A DNA stretch of 64,000 nucleotides from Alitta virens (GCA_932294295.1 OW028580.1:11809374-11873373), one strand, 5' to 3'; shown: positions 45,674-58,262, counted from the stretch's first letter. Notes: generated from the sequence alone by a model not told the origin. Made by a program: numbers and translations.

Positions 45674-45814
45674 CTGTAGTTCCTGCTCATAGAAGCTGCA
45701 GTCAACATCTTCCTCTTATAAATCGATAACGTGGGGGGTGTGAAGCGGTTCTTTTATCAATTCTGAAAATTTCCTCAGGCTAGCCCTGAAGACCCCTGTG
45801 TGTTAGCACAGGGG

Positions 45815-46039
45815 TCATGAATCATCCCATTGACAAACCTTGAGATTTTGACTTACCTTCAGGAGAATTTGTCTCACCGTGAATATATGGCATGTAGGGC
45901 AATCGAACTCTGTATAATTAGTCCTGAGATGTTTAGCCGCTGATAGCACTATATTTGATTCATTCCAGGAATGTTGTAAAGGTAAACAGCTTTTAAGGGT
46001 GAGGAATACTCTTTGATTACCAAAATCCGCCATTTTCAT
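45815..46039 (-). CDS. Unknown frame at the upstream end of Polinton B
   Basis: ATG near 46039; 74 residues with FDCPTCHIF (C-x2-C) and no second metal pair visible. A CCAAT/CRE cluster lies just upstream. It may be the start of a broken gene. Confidence 0.3.
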   Translation of the reverse strand: MKMADFGNQRVFLTLKSCLPLQHSWNESNIVLSAAKHLRTNYTEFDCPTCHIFTVRQILLKVSQNLKVCQWDDS

Positions 46040-46063
46040 TGTTTAGTCTGTGTTAGCTTACAG

Positions 46064-46115
46064 CTGATCTGATTGGCCAATGAAAGTGAAAGTAATCATT
46101 TGTGACGTCACAGCT
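46064..46115 (-). promoter_or_regulatory. CCAAT box plus CRE upstream of 46039
   Basis: TGATTGGCCAATGA (a palindromic CCAAT box) at about 46069-46082 and TGTGACGTCACAG, a perfect palindromic CRE, at about 46101-46113. They lie 30-75 bp above the ATG at 46039. Confidence 0.45.
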
Positions 46116-46467
46116 GGTGAAAATGTAAATGAAATAAGTATAGGGCATATTATTGTAGTTGACTCTTTTGAATGTGTAGATAATATCTACATAGTTAGTG
46201 GTCATAAGTTTCATGTTGGAAGTTTCATATTCTAAATATATATTTTTGGTATGTCTAGTTGTGGGCCTATATGGTGATCTACAGTAAATTCATAAATATT
46301 ACGATTAATCATCCATTTATTATTGACTTCACCTTTTATTTCCTAGTCCGCCCTTGAAAAGTTTATTAGATCCGATAAAGAAACCTTTCTTGGGTGCATT
46401 ATGATTAAACAAGTAAACAAAAAGCCTACATTTGAATTATAATTGCAGCAGTATACATGTCAAGTGT

Positions 46468-46655
46468 GGGGGTGGGGGCCTAGCTCAGAGGTAGCGCTCT
46501 GGGCTTCCAACCGCTGGGTCCCGGGTTCGATTCCCGGTCGAGCCTAAGTTGGATGGCTGTTTCATCCTTCGTCTCATTGCCATGGTCCCTGCCTGTCCTA
46601 ATTAGCCCATCAGGTGCATAAATACAGGATGTTAAGCCCTAATCACCCACCCACC
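46468..46655 (+). mobile_element. tRNA-derived SINE, full length
   Basis: Same family; the duplication CATGTCAAGTGT / CATGTCAAATGT flanks it at 46456-46467 and 46656-46667, with one mismatch. The tail is (ACCC)n rather than (AC)n. Confidence 0.9.
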
Positions 46656-47135
46656 CATGTCAAATGTAGGCTATTGCATTGAAATCTATTTTTTTTAGAA
46701 GCGTATAGCCTATTATATATAGGGCCTATGTACGTAAACCAATACAAGTTCTACACAGTATTAATTTAAATGATTTTTTATTTTATTTTTCAATTTCTTG
46801 TGACGCAACGTCATTTTTCATTTTTGTTAGCTATTTCACCAGGGACAATCGCATTGAAATAGGTCACAGCTGACCTCTCTCTCTGTTTATAAAATTATAT
46901 CTATAGGCCTATAACTGCACCAAAAAAAAATAAAATAAAAATAAATAAAAAACTAATAGACCTGTACTTTTAACCATGTAGACACCAGAACCCATGTTTC
47001 ATTCACAAATTTAATTTGCCAGCAAAATGTGGAATCCCATTTTTTACTGCTCAAAGACTTGTTGCAATTAAATCAATGGCAAACTTGTCACATGTGACGT
47101 TTCCAATGTGAAAGTAATAATGGTAAGACTGCTGA

Positions 47136-47159
47136 TGACGTCATTGCTCAGTGACGTCA
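47136..47159. promoter_or_regulatory. Two perfect CRE palindromes 16 bp apart
   Basis: TGACGTCA at 47136-47143 and 47152-47159, with TTGCTCAG between. A CCAATCAGA box is at about 47200. It could be a promoter, but no gene was found on either side. Confidence 0.45.
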
Positions 47160-47479
47160 TCATTGTTGCATACAAAGCCACAACTTTCACTCTTATTGAC
47201 CAATCAGATGCAGTCTTTCATGACCATTATGTCCCATGTATAAGCAAAAATTCCCTTCATTGGACTTCACATGGAAATTTCACATGGTTACAGAGGGCTT
47301 TGATGAATCAATGTATGTGCTATCAGTGTATAATTTTGTCTATTATCCATATGTGTAACAACCGTGGGCCAAAGTAATAAGGAAGAAGAGTTATCCCAAT
47401 TCTCCCAAACCCTTATGTCAGAATCGCAAGGTTTTCCAATGGGATGAAGCGTGACCCATGCTCGCGCATGGGTCCCCGG

Positions 47480-49510
47480 GGCTATGTCAGGGCTAGGCTA
47501 GGTTTGACTAGCCATAGCTAGCTGAAGCCTGCTGATGCCAGCTCTGGCTTACTCTAGCTAACTCTGGCTAGCTAGAGTATACCAAAGTAGGCCAAAGCCA
47601 GGCATAGCTAGCCAAATCAAGCCATGTCAAGCGAGAGCTAGCGAATGATGACATAGCTTGCCATAGCTTGCCAAGGCTTGCCATAGCTTGCCGTAGCTTG
47701 CTATTGCTTGCCATTAATAGCCAAGGTTGGTGCAGCTAGCTAGCCATAGCTAGCTGAAGCTAGCTGAGGCCTGCTCTAATTAGTCAGAGTTAGCCAGAGT
47801 CAGCCAAAGTTAGACAGAGTTATGCAGTATTACCCAGAGTTGCCCAGAGTAAGCCAAAGCCAGGCAGTGCTAGCATTATCAAGCCATAGCTAGCCAATGA
47901 TGGCCATAGCTTGCTTGCCATAGCTTGCCATAGCTAGCCATGGCTAGCCATTACTAGGTGTTGCTAGCCACAGCTAGCTGAAGCCTGCTGAAGCCAGCTC
48001 TAGCTAGCCATAGTTAGCTGGAGTTAGCCAGAGTTAGCCAGAGGTAACCAGAGTATGCCAGAGCTAGAGAGAGTAGGCCAAAGCCAGGCATAGCTAGGCC
48101 TAGCTAGCCATAGCAAAGCATAGCTAGCAAATGATGATATTGCCATAGCTTGCACCATAGCTTGCGCCATAGCTTGAGCCATAGCCTTCCTCAGCTTGCC
48201 GTAGCTTACCGTAGCTTGCCGTAAATACCCATGGCTAGGTGTGGCGAGTCATAGCTAGCTGAAGTCTGCTGAAGCCAGCTCTAGCTAGCCGGAGTTAGCT
48301 ATAGTCAGTCAGAGTTAGCCAAAGTCAGCCAGAGTTAGCCAAAGTCAGCCAGAGTCAGCCAGAAATAGCAAGAGTCATCCAGAGTTAGCCAGAGTCAGCC
48401 ATAACTGGCCATAGCAAGGCATATCAAGCCATAGCTAGCCAATGATAGCAATAGTTTGCAATGGCTTGCCATAGCTTGCCATCTGCTTGCCATATTTAGC
48501 TATTGCTAGGTGTAGCTAGCCATAGTAAGCTGAAGCTAACTGAAGCCAACTCTAGTCGGCATTGAGTTAGCCAGAGTCAGTCAAAGTTAGCCAGAGTCAG
48601 CCAGAGTTAACCAGAGTCACCCAGAGTTAGCCAGAGTTAGCCATCAGCCTGCCATAGCCATAGCTTTCCATAGCTTTCCATAGCTTAGTGTAGCTTGGTG
48701 TAGCTTGGTGAAGCTTGGTGTAGCTTTGGTGTAGCTTTGGTGTAGCTGGCCACAGCTAGCTGAAGCAAGCTGAAGCCAGTTATAGCTAGCCAGAGTCAAT
48801 TGAAGTTAGCCAGAGTCAGGCAGAGTTAGCCAGGGTCAGGGCAGAGTTAGCCAGAGACAGCCAGAGTTAGCCGGAGTTACCCAGAGTTAACCAGAGTACG
48901 CTAAAGCCAGGCATGGCTAGCCATAGCATGCATTATCAAGCCATAGCTAGCCAATGCTGGCCATAGCTAGCCATCGCTTGCCACAGGTTGCCATAAATAG
49001 GCATGGCTAGGTGTGGCTACCCAAGCCTAGCTGAGGCCAGCAGAAGCCAGCTATGGTTGCCAGAGTTGGCCAGAGTCAGTCAGAATTAGCCAGGGTCAGC
49101 CAGAGACAGCCAGAGTTAACCAGAGTTAGCCAAGGTCAGCCAGAGTTAGCCGGAGTTACCTAGAGTTAGCCAGAGTCAGCGAGAGTTTGTCAGAGACAGC
49201 CAGAGTTAGCCAGAGTAAGCTAAAGCTAGGCATGGCTAGCCATGGCATGCATTATCAAGGCATAGCTGGCCAATGCTAGCCATGGCTAGCCAAAGCTTGC
49301 CATAGCTTGCAATGGCTTGCCATAGCTTGCCATGGCTTGCTATGAATAGCCTTGGCTAGGTGTGGCTAGCCATAGCCAGCTGAAGCCAGCTCTAGCTAGC
49401 CAGAGTTAGCCATAGCTAGCCAATGATGGCAATGGCTTGCTATGGCTTGCCATAGCTTGCAATAACTTGCCATGGCTAGCCATTGCTAGCTGTAGCTAGC
49501 CATAGCTATG
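47480..49510. repeat. About 2-kb degenerate AGCT-rich satellite with higher-order period
   Basis: The whole stretch is built from 10-13 bp words, AGCCATAGCTAGC, AGAGTTAGCCAG, AGAGTCAGCCAG and CCATAGCTTGCC. Word types follow a fixed order: GCTGAAGCC, then GCCAGAGTTAGCC, then AAGCCAGGCATAGC, then GCCATAGCTTGCC, then GGTGTAGCTAGCC. The GCTGAAGCC block recurs near 47520, 47753, 47972, 48259, 48529, 48757, 49028 and 49378, a period of roughly 220-350 bp. GCTAGC and TAGCTA are self-complementary, so it can fold on either strand. No frame is sustained. Confidence 0.85.
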
Positions 49511-50040
49511 CTGACCGGGAAAAGCCTTCAGGTCAAAATGAACCACAGAATAGGGCCTAGCATCAACAATAATTCTAGGAACAAATTCTCTGTTCTGTTC
49601 ATCCACCTTATGTCCAGTTGCTCTCTGACAAACAAGACAACTTCTGACATTATCTAAGACACCTTTATATAAATTAATAACATAGAAATGATGTCGTATA
49701 GAACCATACATCATCAAGCCTCTTATTATAAGATACACGAAAAGGCATGTCATCTATCAATGCAAAGTTGTCAGACAAAGAAAGTGTAGTATTTTTCTGA
49801 TTCTTAGTTCCATTTAATTTGCCATTCTGCAAATATACAACAAGAGGTCCCAAAAAGGGATCTTCTTGCTGAGCAAGCTTAATTTCTTGATGCGTATGCG
49901 GGACCTTAACGTTAACAAGCACTTCCTCAACCTATGTGTTTGACTCGTCATAAACATAGGTTGGACCTGGAATATTAGAACGCACTGATTTAACCATTTT
50001 TCCATCACAAGACTCTGCGACAACCTTATCTTTAGGCTGT
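49496..50040 (-). pseudogene. LTR-retroelement integrase N-terminal fragment
   Basis: Frames read down the minus strand give KLAQQEDPFLGPLVVYLQNG, SDNFALIDDMPFRVSYNKRL, and then GVLDNVRSCLVCQRATGH with VVHFDLKAFPG. This is the Ty3/gypsy- or BEL-type integrase zinc finger (the CLVC half is visible) and the start of the catalytic core. It is frame-broken and its left end merges with the satellite at about 49500. Confidence 0.75.
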
Positions 50041-50289
50041 GACCTAGCCATTTGAACTTCTGCTTCTCCTTATGTGTTTACAGATGATGAAGAACTATTC
50101 AAAAGGGCTTCACTTTCCCTTTTATTGCAAAAATATGTGCCAATTGTATTGTAGTTACTTAAGTGACTGTATTTTGTATTCTGTTATCCTGGTTATGTAA
50201 AGGAAAGCTCCGTTTTGTAAAGTGATTGACTACATTTTATGTGAATGATTTAAATGAATATATGTCAAGACATATTGCATTATGTTGTG

Positions 50290-51620
50290 GAAGAAATGCT
50301 AAAATATAAATATCCTCACAAAAAGGTCACATAAAGGTCACACTGTGTGACATAATGGCTTCCTCACAGATGGGCCACAAAAACCTCACAGCAAGCTCAC
50401 AGTCTGTCTGATTATGTCACAGAAACCTCACAGCCAGGTCACAGAAAACTCACAGCTAGGACAGAGAAACCTCACAGCTAGGTCAGTTAACTCACAGGTT
50501 TGACCTCACATTGTGGGATCATTGTGAGGTAAGTGTGCATCCACAATATGAGTTTCTTGTGACCCAAATCTGTGATGTTTCTGTGAGAATATGTATAGGT
50601 AACTGTGATGTCACTGTGAGGTAAAATTCACTGGGATGTTTCAATTATACATGTTTCTTATTGTGGACAGGATTTTATGTTTATCATAAATTGTTGCCAT
50701 GAAAACCATGACTGGCAGTGTTGATGTAGTTGAACTATAGAAGAAAGTCAGGGATGTGATTGATCAGTGATAAAAAAACCTGAAAATGATAGGATGAATA
50801 AGTGCCCTGTCCGGGGGCATCCCCCCCCCCCCCCCAAATGTTTTTAACAAATAACCAAAATAATGCCATTTCAAGTTATCTGAGGGGCAACTTCTAGGTA
50901 TTACAGTTGGAGCTCCGCAAGTCCGGCGATACTGGTTTTCAGAGCCGCTTCTCCCCTTCACCCTCCCACCCCCCCCCCCCCCCTCAAAAAAAAAAAATTT
51001 ATAAATTGAATTTGCACGAATCACGAGGGTCAATTTCACATGGCAAAAAAAACCGATTTCCGGAAAAATCACATCGCTGGAAAGTACAGAGAAAATTGCC
51101 ATGCCCAAGGTATAAGATTTGCCTTTTTTTCTAAATCCAACATTAAACTTTCTCTTCAATGTCTACAAGCATCCCATGGGAATACAGGGGTTGCCATGGA
51201 TACCAGGTTGAAATATTACAGGTTGCTGTATCACCAGAACATGTTAAATAAAATTGGCTTCATCAAAACCACTCTTCAGTATTAATATTAATGACCTGGA
51301 AAGTTTAGTTAAAATTTAGAATTTATGTTACCAAGGCAACGTTCTTTTAACCATCCACCTGAAACTTATGGTTATATGGCCATAAGTGTTTTGCTTTCAA
51401 ATCTACGTATTTTTCACTTAGGCCTGATCATGTGTTCCTCATAACGATCTGTTAAAGTTCATTAAAGCTGTTACTAACTGACTTCTCCAACATCAAGGAT
51501 GTATACCATGCCACCTAGCATGAAATCGTGAGGTGAGTTCATGGTGAGCTGTGATCTCATCCTGTGACTTTGAGTGAGGTCACTGTGAGTGTAACATTAG
51601 CTCACGTCTTCACTGGGTAG
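50290..51620. repeat. Foldback-like array 4 (CTCACAGCTAGGTCACAGAAAC units)
   Basis: Left part (50320-50480): about eight units of CCTCACAGCTAGGTCACAGA. Right part (50500-50640): the same words in opposite orientation, TGTGAGGTAAGTGTG and GTGATGTCACTGTGAGGTAA, ending AATTCACTGGG. A second right-type part lies at 51527-51620, ending TCTTCACTGGG. The region between (50650-51520) is unrelated, with C runs near 50820 and 50970. Confidence 0.6.
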
Positions 51621-53910
51621 GCCTACATTAACAATAATTATGCCGTAGAGAAATCAATAAAGAATTATGATAATATACGTACTGCGGTACTTACTGAAAT
51701 TTATGCCTGGCTTTAGCTTACTCTGGGTTAAAACTTGTTTTAAGTGTGACCTTTTATAGGTTAATGTTCAGCAATCAATTATAGAATGGTCTGACAATCA
51801 ATATGATAAATGGTCAGTATTTGTTATATCCACACAATTGAAAGCGGAGTTTGGATGCTCAGTAGTCGCAGCAATAAAGACAAATTTCACTGCGGGAACA
51901 CATCATGATAACTGCAAAAAAACAACAAACAATTGTTTCAGTGAGAAACTTTTTTATGTTCGAGCACTGACCACTCATGCTGAACGCATTATTTACAAAC
52001 ATGAAAGTGCAAGATTACAAGTAACCTAATTATTAAAACATAAATATTCAACAAATGTATATATGTATACCTGATACGTCATACCAATGTATCAATAGTC
52101 TACTTTGTTTTGCGTCATAAAAAACTAATAATAACGACAAGCATTCAAATTTCTGTCATTTCGATATCAGTATCCCTATCAATTTGATTTGCAATACGTT
52201 CCATACTAGATCTTATGAAATCAACCAAGCACAGCTGATATGCGCGTCAGGCTAGTAACCCATATTAAACATTCACTGTTAAAGTTTAAGAGACAAAACT
52301 CCATTAATCATAGAGACAACTCACAATTTTGTCAACGAATATAACTGAACAACATGCGCACAAGATATTAAATGCATTATTTATAGAATTTCAATATCTT
52401 TTTAGACAACAGAATGGTTCCATGGTTACAAGTACGTCTTCGAGAATAAGAAAAAAGTACAATGCCACAAAATCTCAACGTAACGTTTTAGTAGCCTGCT
52501 TTTTTTCTTCTCACTCATATCGCAAACTTATATGACAAGATTTAGATATGTTCATTTATTACATCTATGCAAAAGATACACATCTCGGATGTGTAAAACT
52601 TTAAACACTGCCAATTATAATTACAACTTTACATTTGATCAACTTCATACAACAGATTATTCAATAAATAAATAATCCAAATTGGATAAATATTATCATA
52701 ATATTTTGTTTCTATTAAAACATACATTTGAAACTCTGTAATTTATCAACACTTCATTTTTAACAAACTGCAGGCTTTGCAAAATGTTCAACATATCGTT
52801 AAATAACTGGATTTTAAATCAATCATTTTTTCAACTCATTCGATTAATTTAACTCTGTACAGCGAAGACTAAAATTACAATCACAGGTGAAAAGAGTTAA
52901 TAATAGGAAGAAATTATACATCTGACAACAATTATTACACTTTGCTGTTCAATTATACTTGTTATGTTTGAGGACAGGCCATTAACTAAAAGCTTTCGTC
53001 AATACTCTGAATGATACAAAAAAAACCTAAGTCAGAAAAGCAGCAATTTAATTGGGCAAAAGTTTAGCTTTATCTCGTATAATTTAATAATAAATTTATC
53101 ATTTAAACAGATATCATTTATTTTTATGAATGAAATAGGAATTTTCAAAGTTATGTGACAATATTTAAAGGGACTGTGACACCCATAAATCAATACAACA
53201 TAGTAACAAAATAATTAATTTTTCGTGTATACAACTCGGAAGAAACAAAAAATTCACTATCAGGTTGCATGTGATCGTTATACATATCTAATATATGATA
53301 ATATACTTATTGTAATCAACACAATATTATTATATAAATAAATTGGCGAATATACTCAAACGTTGGCATCGAAAAAGGCCTTGAGGTATGAAGTCACTGC
53401 TACAGTGAATAACAGCAGCATACATGAAAAGGATGAGTTTGTTATCTAATGAGCTCCAAAAATCATTCAGATTGTCATCGCATGACAATAGAAACAGACT
53501 CATGAACTTTCTTTTGATTGATTCACTTTCTTGCTTCTATTTATTTATTCATTACTCACTCATTCATGCAAACAAGACAGTCATTCCAATTATTTTCCTA
53601 AACTAAACTTAAACGAGAGCAGCTAGAGATGAAAAAAAAATCTAGGTAACAGCACTGCTTCCAAGAAGCCATGCAAATTTAATATATATATACAGCTGTA
53701 TACCAAAATAACTTATATAATAATAATAATAGAATAAACTTCTAACAAAGTTGTCTCTTTGCACCCTTGATCAGTTGATACTGTCAGTTGTTGGAAGTTG
53801 CCTTTTGTTGTGTATATAAAGATGATTCAAGCAGCTTTGATTATCATGAAGATGACACAGATGCTTGTCGCTTGATATGAAATTAATTTGTGCCTAATAT
53901 TCAGTTAATA
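51621..53910. other. AT-rich region, probably 3' UTR/flank of the Neuralized gene
   Basis: No coding frame is supported. The part nearest 53910 is directly downstream of the minus-strand stop codon and is expected to be its 3' UTR; the polyadenylation site could not be fixed. Confidence 0.4.
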
Positions 53911-54518
53911 TTATGAGCGATAGATCTTGATGACATCTCTAATATCTTGTCGGCAAATGGGACAGAGCGGTGCGCCGCTGTTCCTGATGTCCACCGCGCA
54001 CTCGTAACAGCAGCACATATGGCCGCAAGTGTACAGAACACAGTCCACGGCTTTTTCTAAACACACGGAACACTCATTACTGGCATTGTCCGCGGCCTCG
54101 TCTGAAGTGTCCATGGGTAGAGAAGGAGGGGGGCGATTGGGCACATTTGAAGGTGGCGGTGGGGGCGCTGGGATATTGCGAGAGGGTATGACAGGAGGTG
54201 TTACTTGTGGCAGTAAAGGAGAAGGTAGATTTGGGGTAACAGGGGTTGGGGTTAAGATTGATCCAGGAGGTGGAGGTTGAGCAGGTAAGGGGCGATTCTG
54301 TTTGGGGGGTAAGGAGGGAGGGGTTTGGGGTTGGGAATTTCTCCGAGGTGAAGGAGACGAGCGTGGGGGAGGGGGTCGAGGTGGAGGACTGACATTGGCT
54401 GTTGTTGTAGGGGTGACTGGTTGACTGCGTGGTGGAGGTAGGGCAACTGTTAACCCTCCTCCTGGTAAACTACCTCTGTGTTGTGGTATGGGAGGCGGTG
54501 CCCCTCTTGTTGCAATAC
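53911..54518 (-). CDS. NEURL1: Last exon: proline-rich linker and RING finger
   Basis: The linker has many PPP and PxxP words such as RGAPPPIPQ and PPPRPPPPRSSP, potential SH3/WW ligands. The RING occupies the last 55 residues and ends at KIYRS, close to the protein C-terminus as in other Neuralized proteins. All eight metal ligands appear present. Confidence 0.92.
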
Positions 54519-57500
54519 CTGGAATGAAAAAAAAAGAAGACATCTTAGAACATTTCATGTACTCCTCATATACAATAGCGCAAGGAAACCTTGGCTAAGT
54601 TGAATTAGATAGCGCATCCATCCTCTTGTGGAATGATAAATTTTGTCATCTAAAAGTTCTATGTGCCAAAAAGTATAATTCTTTGACATATAGAACCAGA
54701 GTTCACAAAACATTTGGTTCAAACAGCTTATTTATTCTATTTTAAATCATTGCACATGTCGAAAATATGTCCAACTCAAATCATAGCAGCACTTCTCCGC
54801 AATTAGTTTTATCCTTGTGAAAATACATTTTTTCAAACCTTACCAGTCAACCAAGTATTTAAAAACACTTGGCACAAATAAGTTGAAACTTTCACTTTGA
54901 AAAAACTTTATCTGAACAAATCAATATATTATACTGCTGTAAAATTTATGAAATGTTTTGAAGTGCTTACCTAAAGATTTAATTTTTTGTGTACTTCCAT
55001 AAACATCAAAGAAAATCCATAAAGGTAAAGTTTTATCGACATGCATTAAAGTCACAACATAATGTCCATTTTTCCCATAACGGATTTCCCCTGAAAAAGA
55101 AATAAATTTGATTTATATAAAACAGTTATACAAGACATTTTTCACTTCGTAAATGAAACAAAGTTTTCTTCAATTGCTGTCTAGATGAAAAATTACAACA
55201 TATATTTCTGAACTCCACTGCACTACAATAATTGCAGCATATTGTTATATTTAAGTTAATCCTAGACTTGACCCCATAAAAGTACAGAATAATACCTTTT
55301 CCAAGTGACAAAGTTTAATAGAAAGCTCAAGATTGCAAGAATTCTGTGGGATGGCATTATTTACAACTCTAAAAATGTCATACTATGGTTCATGATGATA
55401 CAACAAAAGTAATCTTTACGCTATGAAATATATTTTTCAAGAAAACTCACCTGCGTCTGTTAAGTGAAAACTAAGTTCATCACCAACATCAGCATTAGGA
55501 CATACGTCTTTGTTAACGATCCAGTACTCGGGGCGATCTAAGAGCAGATCAGCATCATCTGGAAGCTCTTCGGGGTTCAGATGTATAGGGTCACAAGCGG
55601 TGAGTCCAAAAGCAAGACCCCCGCAAAAAGCTTTATCCACAGCTAAGATTTGAATGACCAGTTTCTCGCCACAAAACAAGGGCCGATTGGTGAACACATA
55701 TCCATTACAGTACTCCTCCACTAAGCGGACCGCTATCGTGCGGTCTGAAGAAAGACATACATTGCGACCCATGATGCTGTGGAATGGCAAAGGGGTGAAA
55801 GTCAAGGTGGCATGGTGACGGATCGGTAAGTTCCCACCCAGACTCTGTTGACCGCTGTTGGTCGAGTGTGGGGTGGTGGGCACTCCTCCTCCTCCTCCTC
55901 CTCCTCCTCCTCCTCCTCCTCCTACTACACCATAAGAGACACTGGGTTTTCCGGCACTGACGGGTGTTCCGGCACTGTTGAGACTTAAACTGCTGATGGC
56001 TTGCGTCATGTCCTGGCCGATGGCTCCTCGTGGCGAAATGCCCGACGTGGGACTCAGGTTGTTCAACTGGCGGCCATCTGCAACACAAACAAAAGATGCT
56101 TAATCACATGTTAAATTGTTAATGCTTTGCTCTGTAATTTGATTAATCAATAAAACATCCAACTCAGATAAAGGCAAAATCGGGCAGATCACAGCAATAT
56201 TAGACAGCATATTTTATGCCCTGTCTAAGCTCCCAAGCACCTATATATATAATTAGAACCAATAAGTTTACACACCAACATGACATCTATTATGTAGTTT
56301 CATATTTATTGGAGAAATGATATATCCAAAAATAATATTTAGGAAGACCCAGGTAACACTCACAACCTTCAGACCATCTAGTACTTAGTGTGACAAAGAA
56401 CTTATCATAACTGATGGATGTCGCTGAGTGTAGGTGATAAATAATGATAAAGCCAAATGCAAACATGCTTCACACGACATTAACCGATATACCTTATACA
56501 TGTCAATCAAAGGAGTATGCATCATAAATATGCTATGCATCATGACCGCATGATAAAGCCAACCACACTGTTCAACATAATGGATAATGTGAAGCATCAG
56601 TTTGCCAGACTACACCAGGGTTAGAACCCACAACCAGCGGACTACCATCTTAACCACTCAGCCAAGCAAGGTAATCATCTAAATAGGAGTCCATGAACAA
56701 TATTGACCACATTATCATTTGTCAAAATATTTCAAGATCACTTATATCAAATGTTTATAGAAATTACAAGACAACTTCCTTGAGCCATTACTGAGAAATG
56801 CAACGATTTTTACTACCTAAATCCCATTTAAACTCTAAAAGTGTATCAATTAGTGTGATAAATCTTAAGACTATTAATATAATTTATCACAATATAAAGA
56901 ATTAAATAGCATTCATGTTCCCAAAATGACCCAAACCACCCGCTTTCCGGAAAATTATAAAACTGATAACACAGATAAGTCAGTCATGTAATTTACTAAA
57001 GACTACATCGCTTTCTGATAGCTCACACCACGTTATGATCATGTTGAAGTGTATTTTCTATGTTAAGAATGCTGAATATATATTTGGCAAATGAGTGCAC
57101 ACTTTTCGGGAGTGTCAGTCCCTATGGAAATGCATGTGTGAAGATATTCATTGCATTGGTGAAAACTTCACAGATTTGTTAATAATGTAGAATTTACATC
57201 TTCCTGAAGCAAGGCAAACTCCTCTGCACGGATACAGCATGTGCCTTGCTAGATTTTACGGCAATGCAGTAAATAGATGCGTGACTAAGTAGGACAAGCC
57301 ATGCACTCAGCATTCAAAACCCTCAACCATCGAACCAGGCCAAGTTGCTGCACTAAATATAGATACATTTCTTAAACATAACCGCTGGTTTGGCGATCCA
57401 CAGATCTTCGCGACCAATCAAACTGGTTATGCAAAAACCAGACATTCAAGCCCATTTCTAGCAATGCACACACGTCGCCCTGCGGAGGAGTGTGACTGAA

Positions 57501-58262
57501 TTCAGGAAGATGAAGAATTTAAAACTTTTGGATTCATGATATAACTGCGCAGCAAGTGGTCTTAAAGGCACAGAAGCAAATTAATTGTTTCAAAGTCTCA
57601 ATGCTATAGTTTGATGAGTGTCCAGCCTGGAGATCGAACCCGGTACTGTGAGCAAGACATTTTACAATCTGGTATCTTGCATGAAAATTCATTGCCTGAG
57701 TGACACTTGTCTTAATCTTGGTAAGCTTATGAAAAGCTTTGGAGATCAGCAGAATGATGCGAAGACACGGATCGAGCCATATAATGCCATATAATGCCAT
57801 ATACGTTGTATTTACAATATAGCTCAGGTTTTCTATTACCTGACTCAAGAGTATCGACACTTCTGTTTTGTTTTCGCGTGAAGAGGCCACGATTAACAGC
57901 CAGTCACGACTAACAAATAAATGACGTCTGACAGTTCGACCATATATCTTTTTGTGGTTAACAATGTGTAAAATTTTAAAAATATTCAGGAAGTTGCAAT
58001 TTCGTTATACAAGCACTGACAAATCTACAATTTAACAAATGTGTAAACACACTGCGAAAAAGGTTATATGCAAACCAACAATAGCCATGACCTGTAAAAT
58101 ATAAACTACTATGAAACATCACATACCTTTCATATTTACAGGTAACTCAGGTACAGTTTCATGCATATCATGGTCCACTTCATTCACTAAATTTTCATGA
58201 CCTTTTCTGTTCAAAACTATCTTGTTAAAAGATTCCTCTAGGCTATTGTACAAGCGAGGCAT
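53911..58262 (-). CDS. NEURL1: Neuralized-type E3 ubiquitin ligase (NHR + RING)
   Basis: Four exons with matching phases: 58262-58127 (ATG at 58262), 56077-55451, 55090-54971 and 54518-53911 (TAA at 53913). The second and third carry a complete neuralized homology repeat, with NRPLFCGEKLVIQILAVDKA, LAFGLTACDPIHL, LLDRPEYWIVNKDV and TLPLWIFFDVYGSTQKIKSL. The last exon holds a proline-rich linker of about 130 residues and a C-terminal C3HC4 RING (CSVCLEK, YTCGHMCC, CPICRQD). Neuralized ligases ubiquitinate Delta/Notch ligands at the membrane. Family members of this type have two NHR domains; only one is found here, so the first exon may be an alternative start. Confidence 0.92.
55451..56077 (-). 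CDS. NEURL1: NHR-domain exon with poly-glycine tract
   Basis: About 75 residues of Ser/Gly-rich sequence precede the NHR domain. A (CCT)n run on the plus strand at about 55884-55922 encodes 13 consecutive glycines on the minus strand, a length-variable tract by nature. The opposite-frame reading would give poly-Arg. The exon starts mid-codon (phase 1), in register with the donor at 58127. Confidence 0.9.
56078..58126. other. First intron of the Neuralized gene
   Basis: Small frames lie at 56385-56597 and 57534-57890 without recognisable similarity. ATAATGCCATAT is directly duplicated at about 57780-57800. Confidence 0.6.

Noticed and set aside
47480..49510. CRISPR-like or coding repeat array
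   Set aside because: There are no conserved direct repeats with unique spacers, no open frame, and the context is eukaryotic.
54029..54280. Plus-strand glycine-rich frame over the RING exon
   Set aside because: It is the reverse reading of the proline-rich linker; no independent support.
55705..56088. Minus-strand frame rich in arginine over the NHR exon
   Set aside because: It is the shifted reading of the (CCT)n tract; the NHR frame is supported by homology and splicing.
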